Source of the DNA: Diplosphaera chodatii
Taxonomy: Eukaryota > Chlorophyta > Trebouxiophyceae > Prasiolales > Stichococcaceae
Direction: 5' to 3'
Assembly: GCA_032358165.1 (NCBI GenBank)
Contig: JAALGY010000033.1
Span: forward strand, 2,976,001 to 3,040,000
Length of the DNA: 64,000 bases
The notes below the pieces were generated by a model. It was not told the origin of the DNA, did not search any database, and saw only the letters and a list, made by a program, of their open reading frames with translations. Below, piece by piece: positions 45,454 to 57,177 of the stretch (position 1 is its first letter; each line of letters starts with the position of its first letter). A program made the position numbers and the translations under genes.

Positions 45454-48400
45454 CTACACATCTCCTGACTTGCGCGCTGCAGCAGCTGCAGCGTCCCCCG
45501 AGCTGTCTGGGTTGGTTGCGTGGCACGCCGTCATCTCATCGGACCGGCTGGGGTTGTCTGTCTTGAGTGATGGGCCGAAGCCCTCCGGCTTGACTGTCAC
45601 TGCTTCCTTCTCCCTGTACAGCGTCACGCCCTGTGAGTCAGTGACGGTGCTTCATCGAGGAGGGTTGAAGGTGTGCTCTGGGTGACTAGCACAGGGCCAC
45701 CAACACATTTATGGTCATGCCCAGTACGCCGTGAGGCCAGGCGCCTCAGCCAGCAAGCAGACCGACAGAGCGCAGCAGCGGCAAGGCACGGTACCTGGAG
45801 AGGTCGACGACGACCACTGTGACGTTGTCGGACGAGCCTTGGTCGATGGCGGCGCGCGTCAGGACGCTGGCCGCGACCTTGGCGGCGGTGTGCCGTGAGG
45901 CGCCGCGCTGCTGCGCACGACGCAGGCACCGCTGCGCCAGCGAACACGCTTCCTGCAACCCACGAGGACATGCGGGTCAGTGGTGGACAGCCACATGCCT
46001 GGGACATGTGTGCACCAGATGCTGCATCAGCTCGCAACAAAGATTGCAGGTGAGCAGTTGACCAAGCAGTTGACCAAGGATGGACGACTCGGCTGACCTG
46101 GTTTGACATAACGTCCCACAGGCCATCAGACGCCAGCAGCAGCAGCTCATCCTCTGGCACGCGGCTCAAGATGGTCACCTGCAATGAATGGGCGCACAAA
46201 GTTCGGCATCTATGTTTCTTCTCCACGCCTGGTGTTATTCACAGCCTGACACATTCAGTCAGCACAGACGAGGCAAGAACAACGAGTGTGCACCTCGGGC
46301 TGAGCAATGACGAAGGGGCGCAGGTAGTGGTCGCCGATTGAGCGGGACACAGCCAGCACGCCCATAACACGCTCGCCATTCCACCACATGACCTCACCGC
46401 CTGCTGCCTCCACCCGTGCCTACAGATGTGTTGAGCACGGCACTCAGCAACACTGAAAATGGTGCAGGAAACATGCATGTGCTATGCCAAGACACAAAGG
46501 CTGCTCTGCAGCGCTGGAGCACAACGCCTGCATCGCGTGGGCAAACATGCATTGGGCTCAGCAGTGCAGCAGACGCACCGTTTCATCGTCACGTGCGGCC
46601 TTGTGGTCCTCAGTCAGCGGGATGGCCATGCCAGAGCGGCACAGCACAGCACGTGAGTCACCTGCAATGAGCAGGGCACCAAGTGTCGTAACGTTTGCGT
46701 GAATTCCAAATCAGTTCCAGAGGGGCAGCACCACGAAGCAGCAGTGTGATGAGGCGGCAGTGCACGAACATGAGGCTCGAGTATGTCGGCCGCAGGGCAA
46801 AACTGCACGCACCGCAGTTGCCGATGTACAGCTGGCGGTCGCCGACGAGGGCCACCACAGCGGTGGTGCCGACCTGCGACTGGTCCTGCTTCTTGCCGAA
46901 CTCCTCGTCCACCTTGGAAAAGGCCTCCGTGAATGCGTGCTCGAAGGCGTTTGCCGAGAAGGGCAGGCCAATGGCTGACGCGTGCTGCTGCTGCACAGCC
47001 GCACTGGCCTCAAAGTCCATCTCGTCGCTGGCTGGGGCCGACTGCAGGCCGCCGGACTGGGCGTCCGCAGGCTGCTGGGCAGCGTTCTGCAGCCCATTGC
47101 CGCTGGAGCTGCGGACGGACACTGCGGTGGAGCTGGAGCTGGCACTGTTGTCGCTGGCCTCCGGCATGTCGTCCGCCGCCTCCTGCTGCCAGTGCTGAGG
47201 CTGCTGCCGCTGCTGCTGCTGCTCCTGTAGGGAGATGCCGATGACCAACTCAGCGACATGTAGGCCAGATGTCATATCGCACGGCAAATACGACAGCAGC
47301 AGCTTGCAAATGCACCTAGGCTAGACTAGGCATGCGATTGGTTCATCATATCACTGTATGGCCGCTGCAGGGCAGTGCTGCATGCACACCTGCTGACTGC
47401 TGAGGGCGGCGCTGCCGGAGTGCAGCGCCTCGGCCAGGCGCTCGTGCAGCGTGCGCGCGCACAGGAGCGCAGCCTCGGCGCCGCCGTGGCCGTCGAAGAC
47501 ACCGAAGAAGTGCAGCGCGGACATCTCCGCGTCCGGGGGAGGGGCCTCCGGCACCGCTGCCGCTGAGTGCGCCTTGGCGGGCAGGGCGCCGCCGCTCACT
47601 CCCGCTGCGGCGATGCGGCTGTAGTGCAGCTGGCTGGGCAGCGAGGCCGCCTGCCGCGGGCTGGCGGCTGTCATGCTGTCCGGCAGGCAGCCCGACACGG
47701 AGCGGACCTGCAGCAGGTGTACTTCATACTCAAACAAGTGTCTACGCTCTGAGCGGCACTATCGCACAAGGGTTCAGCATCTCCTGCAGCAAAGGGAAGC
47801 AAGGATGTCACAAGCAGCCGACCATGGTGTGTCCGTACCTGCGGAGCGATGCGCGGGGGGATGAGGTCTTCCTGTGCGCCGCCGGGCACCGGCACCTCCA
47901 GCAGGAAGGGCACCGCGGTGTAGGCATCCTCCATGCGCGGCCGAGCTCCGCAGATCGCCTGCAGCCGGCAAGACAGCGTTTGAACGACGATCAAACTCTA
48001 GTTACGGCGCTCGCGCGGCGGCAGCCGACTGCAGGGCCAGATCGGCCATGCATTTAGGACTGGCAGGTCCACTCAGCAGGGCTGCCCAACCACCGGCTCT
48101 GACGGCGGAGGCGAGGCGCCTGCGCCTTGGCACAGAGCATGTAACAACCTGATCTAAGGCACTGGCGGCTGGGAATCACCTTGCAGCCGTGCGGCGGGCA
48201 GCTGGCGCCCGCCCGCCTCGGCGATGTCGACGAGGGCTGGCCGCTGGGCTGGGGAGCCTGGCTGGGGGCCGGCGCCGCCGGCCTGCTGTTCCACAGCGGC
48301 AGCTGGCCGCTCATCTGCTGGCTGTGCGGGGGGTGCTGCCCGCTGCGCGCCGGGGCCGGACCAGGTGCCGGCCCACCAAGGACGCCTGCGCAAGCAGCAA

Positions 48401-48969
48401 CAGGCACGGGGCGTGAGCAAACCGCAGCAGGCCGACCGCTTGGCACAGGACCTGCACATAAATCGCGAGGCAGCGACTGCAAAGGGGCCTCGGCCTATGC
48501 CGGCTCAGCGGGACGCCCAGCCCCGAAGATTTGCAAACGAGGCGGACCGAGGCTGCTTCGTCCAGGACAACGTGAAAGGCGCAGCTGCAAGGGCGTACAG
48601 CCGCGGCAGCAGATGCCTTGAAACAGCTACAGCATCCCGTTGTCGCGGGGCGGTCGCGGCCAGAGCCGGGCACCAACCGCACGAGCTCCTGGTCACTGAC
48701 GACTCTGCCGTTTTGAACGGCCTCGGCGCCGTCGCAGCCGCACTGGGCAGCGTGCGGGGACGAGAACGACAGCGAATCACGATGCAGGCCTTCGAGGGTG
48801 AGGCCGCCGCTGGGCGCCATGCCTGCTGGGGCCCTGACAAGCCCAGCCTTCGCGAAGGCCTCAGAACTACGGAAACCCACGCCTGGAACCTTGGCTCACC
48901 GCTGCTATGGCTGGGGCCGCCCCACCCCGGCGTGCTGCCGCCGGCCAACTGCGTCTCGCAGGTGGCCAT
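45454..48969 (-). CDS. PP2C-type protein phosphatase, clade A (ABI1)-like
   Basis: A Mg/Mn-dependent Ser/Thr phosphatase. Motifs in order: GCK joined to [20 protein letters not shown] (about 47890-48185), [20 protein letters not shown] (47455-47520), a long Gln/Ser/Ala-rich insertion (46985-47225), [27 protein letters not shown] joined to [20 protein letters not shown] (46580-46860), [18 protein letters not shown] and [20 protein letters not shown] (46293-46420), [15 protein letters not shown] (46100-46170), and [18 protein letters not shown] (45800-45860). All metal-binding Asp residues are there. A final exon (acceptor near 45623) adds [20 protein letters not shown] and ends SGDV* at 45454. 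Overall it is closest to plant clade A, including Trp at the ABI1 lock position. The N-terminus is Pro/Gly-rich and its start is uncertain: ATG 48969 ([11 protein letters not shown]) is one choice, ATG near 48318 ([10 protein letters not shown]) another. Confidence 0.85.
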
Positions 48970-49692
48970 GCCCGGGGGCTCGTCCGCTGGCGCTCGCCCT
49001 GAGGGGGACGTCAAACCCGCTCCACTGCCTGCGCTACCCTTGCGGCTGCCCACTCGCTGGTGTAACTTAGCTGCCACAGGAGTACGGTGGTGATTGCAGT
49101 TGATGTACAAGGGCTTCCCTGTTCTCGCATAGGTCAGTGCCGCGTGGGAGGTTTCGTGTTGCCCAACCCAGGCCGCAAAGAGCCCGGCTTCGCTCCGGCT
49201 TCGAATCCCTAAAAGCTGTTTGAGAGTCCGGGTTCTAATAAAATCTTGCGCGCTTTTCAGGGTGTAGCCAGCTAGCATCAGATTCATTCATCAGATTCAT
49301 GCCGCAGAATGCGCAGCAGCAGTTGAGCCTTTGCGAAGTATCTGGGCATCATGAACCCGACACACAGGCGATACAAAGTCACTCTGTGCAAGGCCACATA
49401 GTGTGAGGTGCATCATGTAAGGGGTCGAGCATTGTCAGCGCTGCATGACACATTGTACAAGGTTCGAGGTGTCAACTAGGGTAATCCCTTACATGTGCCG
49501 TCAGGTGCTGTGCCCTTGTGTCATTCACATCCAATACAGTGGACCGTAGAATACCATCAACAAATCCGTGAGCGGTCTGCAAACAGAAATTTTGAGCAGG
49601 CAGGCACCATAGCTGCCATGCTGATGATGCTATTGCACCTCCGTGCACCCGGCACAGCCGCCCCGCGGCCTGGCCATCAGAACCCAGCTGCA
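48970..49692. other. intergenic between PP2C and gamma-tubulin complex genes
   Basis: About 720 bases. It holds the PP2C promoter, possibly a 5' exon, and the 3' UTR of the next minus-strand gene. No RNA gene was accepted here. Confidence 0.4.
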
Positions 49693-52600
49693 TCACGCCT
49701 CGCCCTGCAGCACGTTGAGCAGGTGCCGCAGCTCTGGGTCGCCGCCGCCCTCACGTGTGCGTGCCCGCAGCACCTGCACGCAGGCGTCACGCCGCCATTC
49801 AGCTGGGTGTGCACGCGCGCTTCTGGCCCAAGAGCCTGCCACCCATGCCTAAAGGACCCAGCGGACGCACATCATGTGAGAAGGACAGCATATAAACAGC
49901 ATCACAAGAATCATGCGCAGCACCTTGCAGAAGTAGGCTCGGTGGCGGCGGAAGGCGCGCCCCGCCTCAGCGTCCCCCGAGGTCAGCGCCGCCTGGCGCA
50001 GGCCCTGTCCCACAGAAAGTTCCCACATTCAACCAGGTGCCACGAAACATGTGTAGCATTGTGCAACCCAGTGCGACCCACAGCATGTGGCCCCAAGACT
50101 GCAGCCTGGGAATCTGATGCAAGTCGACTGGGCGTGGGGCGGCAGTGCAGGGCGCTGCCCGCACCTGCGTCACGGCGGCGCGGCGGGCGGTGAAGTCCCG
50201 CACGGCGCCCAGCAGCCCGTGCAGGGCGCCCTGCAGCAAGTGGGCGCCCGGGTCTGGCGGCGCAAAGGCCCGGCCGGCTGCGCGCCCCAGGAAGCGCTCC
50301 AGGGCAGCCGCCAGCGCCGCCAGGGTGCTGGCCTGCGCCATGTCCTGCAGCAGTCCACCCCGGGTCAAACACACCTTTCACTGGGAGGCGGTGTTGCGCC
50401 CTGTCGAGCACTGCAGACGTGCTCGGCAGCCGGATGCTGCATGCTGCACAGCCCGCGCCTGCTGCAACGCGGCCCAGGCGGTGTCCAGCACCGCGTGCAG
50501 CGACCAGGCGTGCAGGCCCGCCACGAAGTGCAGCATCTCCTGCCGCAGCGCCGCCGCCGCAGGGGAGGGCGCCCCCCACCGCGGCTGCAGCGCCTGCAGC
50601 CCCTCCAGCGCCCACCGCACCTGCCCAGCGATGCACAACACACCCTGGAGTGAAATGCTGAAGTGTGCCCACAGATATGCACACTCCTTACACAGCGAGC
50701 AGCCAGCAGCAGGCACGTTCAGCAGGGGCCTGCCACAGCTGCCTTGCCAGAGCCGTGACGTGCCATTGCATCAGCATGCAGTGCGGAGAGCTGTCGGGCA
50801 CAAGTGCACGACTGGTGTGAGAGGCATGCCCACAGTTTGGCAACATAGCACCCAGCAAACAGTGGCCCACACACCAGCAGCCCACCTGGAGCAGCGCCGT
50901 GAGGATGCTGCTGAAGTTGCGGAGGGCGTCGGCCGTCAGCAGCACCGCGGGGGGCCCGGTGGTGCGGCACTCCACCCGCAGCCGCGCCACCAGTGCGATG
51001 CTGCCGGTGCTGCCGGCCTGCTGGGCAGCTGGGGGCTGAGGGTCCCAGTGTGCTGCAGCGGGATGCAGGCACATGTTCAGCTGGGTTCGGGATCACCCTA
51101 GCCCGGCGTCGTATGCTGTGACAACCCAGGATGGGTGCCCCCACATCCCTCGTGGAGCATTGTCATTCAAGCCACACAAGCTTCCCGCCTGACATTCTTG
51201 GGAGCACTCAAAACAGCACCTGTCAGTGCCTCGAGGGGTGGCACGGCGCAGGCGCCCGCCGCCGCGCGGCCGCCCAGCGTCTCCGCCAGCAGCCGCTGCA
51301 GGCGCGCCGACGCGGCCCGTGGGCTGTCGGACAGGATGCTGGCGGACCGGGCGCGTGCGGCCGCCACCTCGCCCCCCGCCGCAGCCGCCGCACTCGGCTC
51401 GGGCGCCGCGATGGCTGCAGTGCCAGCGTCATGACGTCGTGATGAAGGTCCGGCTGGCGCAGAGCTGTTCACCCGAAACAGCTGGATGGAGTTGGAGCAT
51501 TCTGATGCACGTAGGGATACTTGATGTTTGAAACGTGCCCGAAGGCGTCCTTACACACACATGAAGAGGGCATGCGCAGAGCAGCCAACCTGCGTCCAGC
51601 AGCGCAAACAGGTGCGTCGCAAAGTCAGCAGCGGGCGGTGCCCCGAGCAGGAAGAGGCCCCGCAGCGCCGCCAGCTGCGCCCCGAGCACACTGCTGTCGC
51701 GCAGGTGGTGCAGCAGGGCCACGTCTGCAAGTGCCACCTGCGAGCCAATATGATTGCGTCGTCAGAAGTCAGCACGCTCGAGCCGATTCGAAGGGGGGAC
51801 CAAACAGCCACACATGAGTAGAGCCGTGCAGCACAACTCAACTGGGCACACCTCAGATGCACATAACCGACAGCACTGACTCGACGCTGCACTGCCAGCG
51901 CCCACCTGCTGGCGCACGGCCCCAAGCACACTGTCTTCAAGCAGCTGCTCTGCTGAAGCGTGCTGTACAGCTGTGTACGTGGCTGCGGTGCTGAGGTGTT
52001 GGAGGCTGTTGTCCAGGCTGCTGCCAGCTGTGGTTCGTGAGTGCAGCGGTGGCAATGGTGGCAGCGGCGGGAGCAGCGGCGGGAGGCAGGCGGTGACCTG
52101 CTGCAATGAAGCACCCCAGCTGGTGTCAGGCTGCGGCCAGCCACCTGCCACACTCGCAACACGAGCATCTGCTTCAGTGGCTGGACAGCGCTGTTGCCCT
52201 CCCGGAAAGGAGCGGCCAACAGGGTCTGACAGCGCGGGTGCGAGGCACTGGGCGGACGCTGCAGCCGTCATGCGGGCAGCCGGGCCGCCTCGGTCACCTC
52301 TTCCTGAACAGCTGCAACCTGCACTCTCGTCCACACCGCTGCCGCTGCCGCTGCGAGATGCTGTCAGCTGGGCAACCACAGCTGCCCTGAGGCGCTCCTG
52401 GCACAGCTGTGCCAGGCCGCGCTCCACAGGCTGAGGGTTGCTGGCGGCTGGGCTGCCCACTTCTGCGGAGCGGCTGCACCTATGCCCTGCTGCTGACACC
52501 TGCACGGCTGCCTGCTCATGGCGGAGCAGCGCGCGCGCCTTGCCAGCCGCCAGAACACCATCAAGCAAGGGCGCCAGGAAGGCGGGGGCGGCTGCGCCTG

Positions 52601-55272
52601 TAGCATCGGAGCGGCGGCGCAGGCGGTTCCCGTCGCGCCAGAAGTTCGGCGACCCAACTTGCACACCTGCGCCTGCACACAGAGGAGTGCATTCCGCACA
52701 TATCATTTTATCTTATTTCAGCAATGCAACGGTGGCCAGGAGCGGCAGCAACAGCAGTAGCCCCCGAAATGCATGCTCCGGATGCGCTGGTACACACCTT
52801 CAGTGCTTGAACATTTGCACTGCACAAGGTTGACAGCATATGCCAGAAAGGACACAAGCACGTCGGCGTGCCTGCCACAACGAAGAACTCGCGGCAGGGG
52901 TCGTCCAGCAGACCATCCGCCAGCCACGCCTGCAGGTGCTCCAGCAGCGGCGCCAGCGCAGCGCTCAGGAGCTCCAGCAGCAGCGCAGCCTCGCATGAGC
53001 CTGCGCAGCAGAGCAATGTGCTATGAGTGCTACATGCCTAGGTTCCCATTGTGATGGGAGGTTATCATCTGTGTGCCACACATGACGCGAAGCCAAGGTC
53101 CAGGGTGGTTCTCGTGTTGTGGCGAGTGAGAGTAAGAGTACAGTGCTTACGTACGCATCGACCCACTTCCTACTACACTGATTGGCAGCTCCTGATCAGG
53201 GGCCGTTCAAAGACCTACGGTGATCGATCAATCGGCGTGCCCTGAGCAATCACCTTGAGGCCCGCCCTGCAGCAGGAGGGGCCTCAGCAGGGCCTGCAGC
53301 CCGTCGACGAGCTGCGCAGAGGCAGCAGAGCTGCCCGTGCCGGCAGCATCCGTCGCCGCCGCCGCAGCCGCCGCCACCAGCGCCCCGGCAGCATCCAGCA
53401 GCCGCAGCCGCGCGGCGATGCTGCGCACCTCGGTGACCAGCCACAGCAGCGTGGACCCCGCCCCTCCCGCCCTTTCGATTTTCATCATGCTTCATGTCAT
53501 GCTTCAGTATGCAGCCCACAAAACTCCTCCACTGCACCGCGAGAGTGACCACAGACGCCACATAGGAGGTTTTAGCCGTGGGTGCGACAGCTCGAAGGTG
53601 AAACCTCTGTGCTCTGGTGTGGCCCACGTTCCACGGATGGGTGCATGCAAAGCACCTTTGGCTGGGCAGCTCCATCAGCAGGGCGTCCAGCTCGTGCAGC
53701 TGCTGCTGCATGGCGGCCGCGACAGCAGCAACTGCGCGGGGCGCTGGCACTGTGCCTGCTTGGCCTGCGCTCGGCGCCAGTGCCGTCTTCACGATGTCCC
53801 GCACCCTGCATGTACTAACATCGCGGCTGTCATATATGGACTGTTAATGCATCAGCACTCGACTGCATGGATGCTCGTTGAGGGGATGCTCCCATCACAG
53901 GGAGTTCAAGATGCCAAAGTCACCTGAGGCTCGCCGATGCAGCGCGGGCAAAGGGCTTCAGCACAGCGTTCAGCGCGCCGGCAGACAGCTGCTGGGTGTG
54001 CACGCCCGGCACGGGCTCCAAGTCGGTCTGGCAGCTGTGGCTGGTGCTTCGCTTGGCGATGGGCTGCAGCACCGGGCCGCTGGTCACCACGCCACGCAGA
54101 CACTGCAGCACCTGCGCACAGTGTGCATGAGGCATCAATGGATGCACTTGCAGAGCGAGTCTTACGGTCCGGCTCACCCAGCAGACACGTGGCAGTGTCC
54201 ATCAAGACGGGCGAATGGCTGCTGCCACCGACTGCTCACCTGTGTGACTGCAGCCTGCTCTTCAACAAGCGCTGACTCAGATGGCGGCGTGTTGCTGCCT
54301 TTTGCAGTTGCAATCCGTGCTGCAACGCTGATGTCCTCATGGCGGAGCTGGTAGGCGCACATCGCAGGCTGAGGGGACACCAGCAACTGGACGGCACGCC
54401 TCCCACCGTCCCGGCAGGTCGTCGTCAGGGCCATCTGCGCCCCCATACAAGCATGTCAGTGCATATTCCAAATGCGCCATGCAGACTGAAGTGCAGGACA
54501 CTATAACCTTGCTGGCTTCAGTGCGTGCACCGCACCTGCATCGGCTACCACAGTTTCAGTCGCTTCTGGCGCAGCCGCCTGATCGTCATCAGTGCTGCTC
54601 CAGTGCGACAGCGTGTCGGTGGATGCAACGCTGGCAGCATCGCTGGATTGATCCACCTGACCAGCACCCGTCCGCGCAGAGCCTGCAGCATTCAGTGCCA
54701 ATCCACCCATCGCGGCAATCCTCCCAAGTGCGCCCTTGCATCGTGCCAAGCAGCTGGGCGGGCCGAGCGCATCCATGCCCGTGCAAGCTGAGGCTGCTGC
54801 CGCTGTGCCACGTGCACAAGCACACGGAGGCATGATCAGCAGACCTGGCCGAGAGGCGGCAGCCAGGTCCACGCTGGCCAGGTCCACCTCGGGCAGCAGG
54901 CTGCACGGCCGGCCCGCGAGGCGCACCAGCAGGCAGCAAGTGCCATCAGACAGCTCGCGGGGCGGCGGCATGTTGGGCGCCTCCAGGCCCTGCTCCTCCC
55001 GCTGCACAGCCGCCGCATGCACCTGTGCACGGCAGCAGCTTCACCAATTCGGCTGACAAGCTGCTGACTGCCACAGAACTAGGGGCCTTGCGTTCGACTT
55101 CGCGACATATGACATGGATAGCGCACAGAAAGGGTGGCTGGTGGACCGAATGAGCTTGTGTTATACCTGTGCCGCCCGCAATTGACGAATGTGTGCAAGT
55201 GCAGCTGCTCTTGTGTGCTGCGCTGAGATCGACAACCGCTCCTGCAGCCTGCATCTCAGCCAGGGCCATCAT
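49693..55272 (-). CDS. gamma-tubulin complex component (Spc97/Spc98 family, GCP5/6-like)
   Basis: Part of the microtubule-nucleating gamma-tubulin ring complex. Supporting exons on the minus strand: LWLVTEVRSIAARLRLLDAA (53390-53450), APLLEHLQAWLADGLLDDPC with REFFVVAGTP (about 52870-52965), NFWRDGNRLRRRS and FLAPLLDGVLAAGKARALLR (52510-52665), DVALLHHLRDSSVLGAQLAA with LRGLFLLG (51635-51730), VARLRVECRTTGPPAVLLTA and ALRNFSSILTALLQ (50888-51000), QVRWALEGLQALQPRW, LRQEMLHFVAGLHAWSLHAV with LDTAWAALQQA (50460-50625), STLAALAAALERFLGRAAGR (50275-50335), and a C-terminus DPELRHLLNVLQGEA stopping at 49693. The DDPxxEFF, FW-K/R, RxEMxHF-xxL and C-terminal patterns are those of the family. N-terminal exons (54500-55272) are Ala/Ser/acid-rich and poorly conserved; ATG 55272 is a guess. 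Which GCP it is cannot be settled by eye; GCP5/6 fits the divergent sequence. Confidence 0.75.
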
Positions 55273-55430
55273 TCCTGGCGCGTCTGCTAGAGTCTTTGCA
55301 TCTAGTCGAAGCCATCGAAGCACGACAGAGTGCGCTGACGTTGGCCTTTTGTATCTAACGTCTGATGGTCTTCAACAGAACTGCTTTGCAAGCCAGGTGG
55401 AGCACCGCATCAGACAGTAAAACTCAACAC

Positions 55431-57069
55431 TCACTCGTCCAGCTCCTCGATTGCAAACTGCGTGCTGGGAGTCGCTCCCAACACATGCTGCTGCTTAAGG
55501 GCAGCCTCACAGTAGCGCAGGCCAGCACTGTGTGCAGCATCGCCCTCCTGGTGCATGACCTTTGCAGTCAGCGTCTGAAGCGATGCAGAGGTGTTGCAGC
55601 CATCTGCTGGATGCCGCTTGTTCCAGGACGTGTCGTAATCTGTTTTCCTGATAAACTTCGTGATGCGCACATCAGGGATGCAGCTGTGATGTCGCAGGCC
55701 TGCGCACCTCTGCGAGCAGCAGGTTCGAGACAAGCTCCGACAGCAGCTGCCGCTGGGCTGCAGCGCTCATGCTGCCCTTGCAGCGCCTGCTCCAAGCTGT
55801 CAGCAGGAGGTGGCGACTGGAACGCCGGTGCGTTGCTGCAGCATGCTAAGTTGCTCAGCCGACTGCTGCATCTGTTGCTCGAGGTCCTGCACGGCTACCT
55901 GCGAAGGACCGCCATCAAAGCATATCATTATTATATGGAAGTGTTGCTGCCAGCAGCACGAGCAGGCTTCTGTGCACCTGCAGGACATCGTGGTTTCGTT
56001 CAGAGGTCGACTGCCATTTCCAGTGCCTGGCATGCAGGTTAATGGCACACCTGCTTCTCCTGCAGGCACAGCTCACACTCCTGCCGCACGCCCGGCAGCT
56101 GTCTGCAGCCCGACGACCAGATGACATGAACTTTAATCATGTGAACATGAATCATGCCATATTGTGCTGATTGTTGCTTACCGCTGCAGTTTGCGCAGCT
56201 TGACCAGCAGAGCGTACGGGTTGGGCGCCTGCAAAAGCGATCGGTACGTTATGTTGCGTTATGTTGCCTTTTCGCATTGCCTCAACAAGGCAGCTGATTG
56301 TGTAGCCTTGTACTGACAATGCGATGTCAGTTTAGCAGGTGCGAAGGGCCACCTGTGCATCCCGCTGCGCAAATTCGCTCTGCAGCTGCACGTCAAGCTT
56401 CGACAGCTCTAGCTCACACAGAGATAGCTGACACATCAGAGTTGTCAGCGTGTCCGACAGAGCTGACATTGTTGAGGAAATTGATGCACATCAATGGAAA
56501 CAGGTGTCTTGGATTCGTAATGCAAAGTCAAGCGCGACAGTGAACCATGCAGCGTGTAGTCATGCTGACAGCGCAGTGCAGCTATGGTGCTATTTGCAAT
56601 GCTTGTTGGGCCTCAGGCAAACTAGATCTGCACTCTGCTTAGCTGCAGGCCACGGGATCAGTGGTTGTTGAGGATCCCTTACTGTGAAATAAAGGGGCAA
56701 AGGGCGCTTGTCTGTGCGATTGGCGTTTCTGGCCATAGCCTCACAATGGTAGTCGGCGACCCGGCAATTGGTCTTTATGGGAAACTCTGTCCGTTCCCAG
56801 ATGCACCGACACGATCCCATGTGTATATACCGTATCAACACGTCCGAAGTGGACTGCCAGCTCTGGGTGGCTTGTCTGCTGCCTGCGCCGCCTCCAGCGG
56901 CTTATTTGGCTGCTGCTGCCTTCGGTGGGCCGAGCCTGCTGGGGCTGGCCGGCGAGGTCAATGCCGGGGTGTTGCGGCCACCCAGCGGCGGCGTGCCAGA
57001 CCGTGTCGGCGAAGCCGACCCCAACTGCCGCACGGTCGCATTGACCTGCAGTCGCAAGCAGGATGTCAT
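55431..57069 (-). CDS. small coiled-coil protein, unknown function
   Basis: Not recognised. ATG 57069 opens an exon with a basic, Ser/Pro-rich head: SPTRSGTPPLGGRNTPALTS, SPSRLGPPKAAAAK. The head frame meets a stop near 56910, so a donor must lie just before it. Later exons are coiled coil: ELELSKLDVQLQSEFAQRDA (56350-56410), NPYALLVKLRKLQ (56180-56220), QLPGVRQECELCLQE (56055-56100), VAVQDLEQQMQQSAEQLSML with QQRTGVPVAT (55812-55905), AAAQRQLLSELVSNLLLAE (55710-55765). The last exon is LQTLTAKVMHQEGDAAHSAG, CEAALKQQHVLG, TQFAIEELDE, stop 55431. The layout (basic Ser/Pro head, short coils) resembles microtubule or kinetochore accessory proteins, and it sits beside a gamma-tubulin complex gene, but this is only suggestive. 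The exons are individually well supported; the joins are not all resolved. Confidence 0.55.
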
Positions 57070-57177
57070 GCACTGCCAACACTAACGTCTCACTCTGCAA
57101 TTACGGACACCATGTTGCAGCGCCACTTTCGCGACGTTTGTGACATTTCGTGCTGGCTCCAGTCTGCAAGCCTGACA

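Noticed and set aside
48224..49093. Plus-strand open frame of 289 residues opposite the PP2C 5' region
   Set aside because: Antisense shadow of GC-rich coding DNA. No family motif, and the PP2C exon on the other strand has proper splice sites.
49190..49260. Possible tRNA-like T-arm (CTTCGAATCC)
   Set aside because: No matching acceptor stem, D-arm or anticodon arm could be folded around it.
50145..51101. Plus-strand open frame of 318 residues
   Set aside because: Antisense to conserved gamma-tubulin complex exons. Cys/Arg/Ala-rich with no domain.
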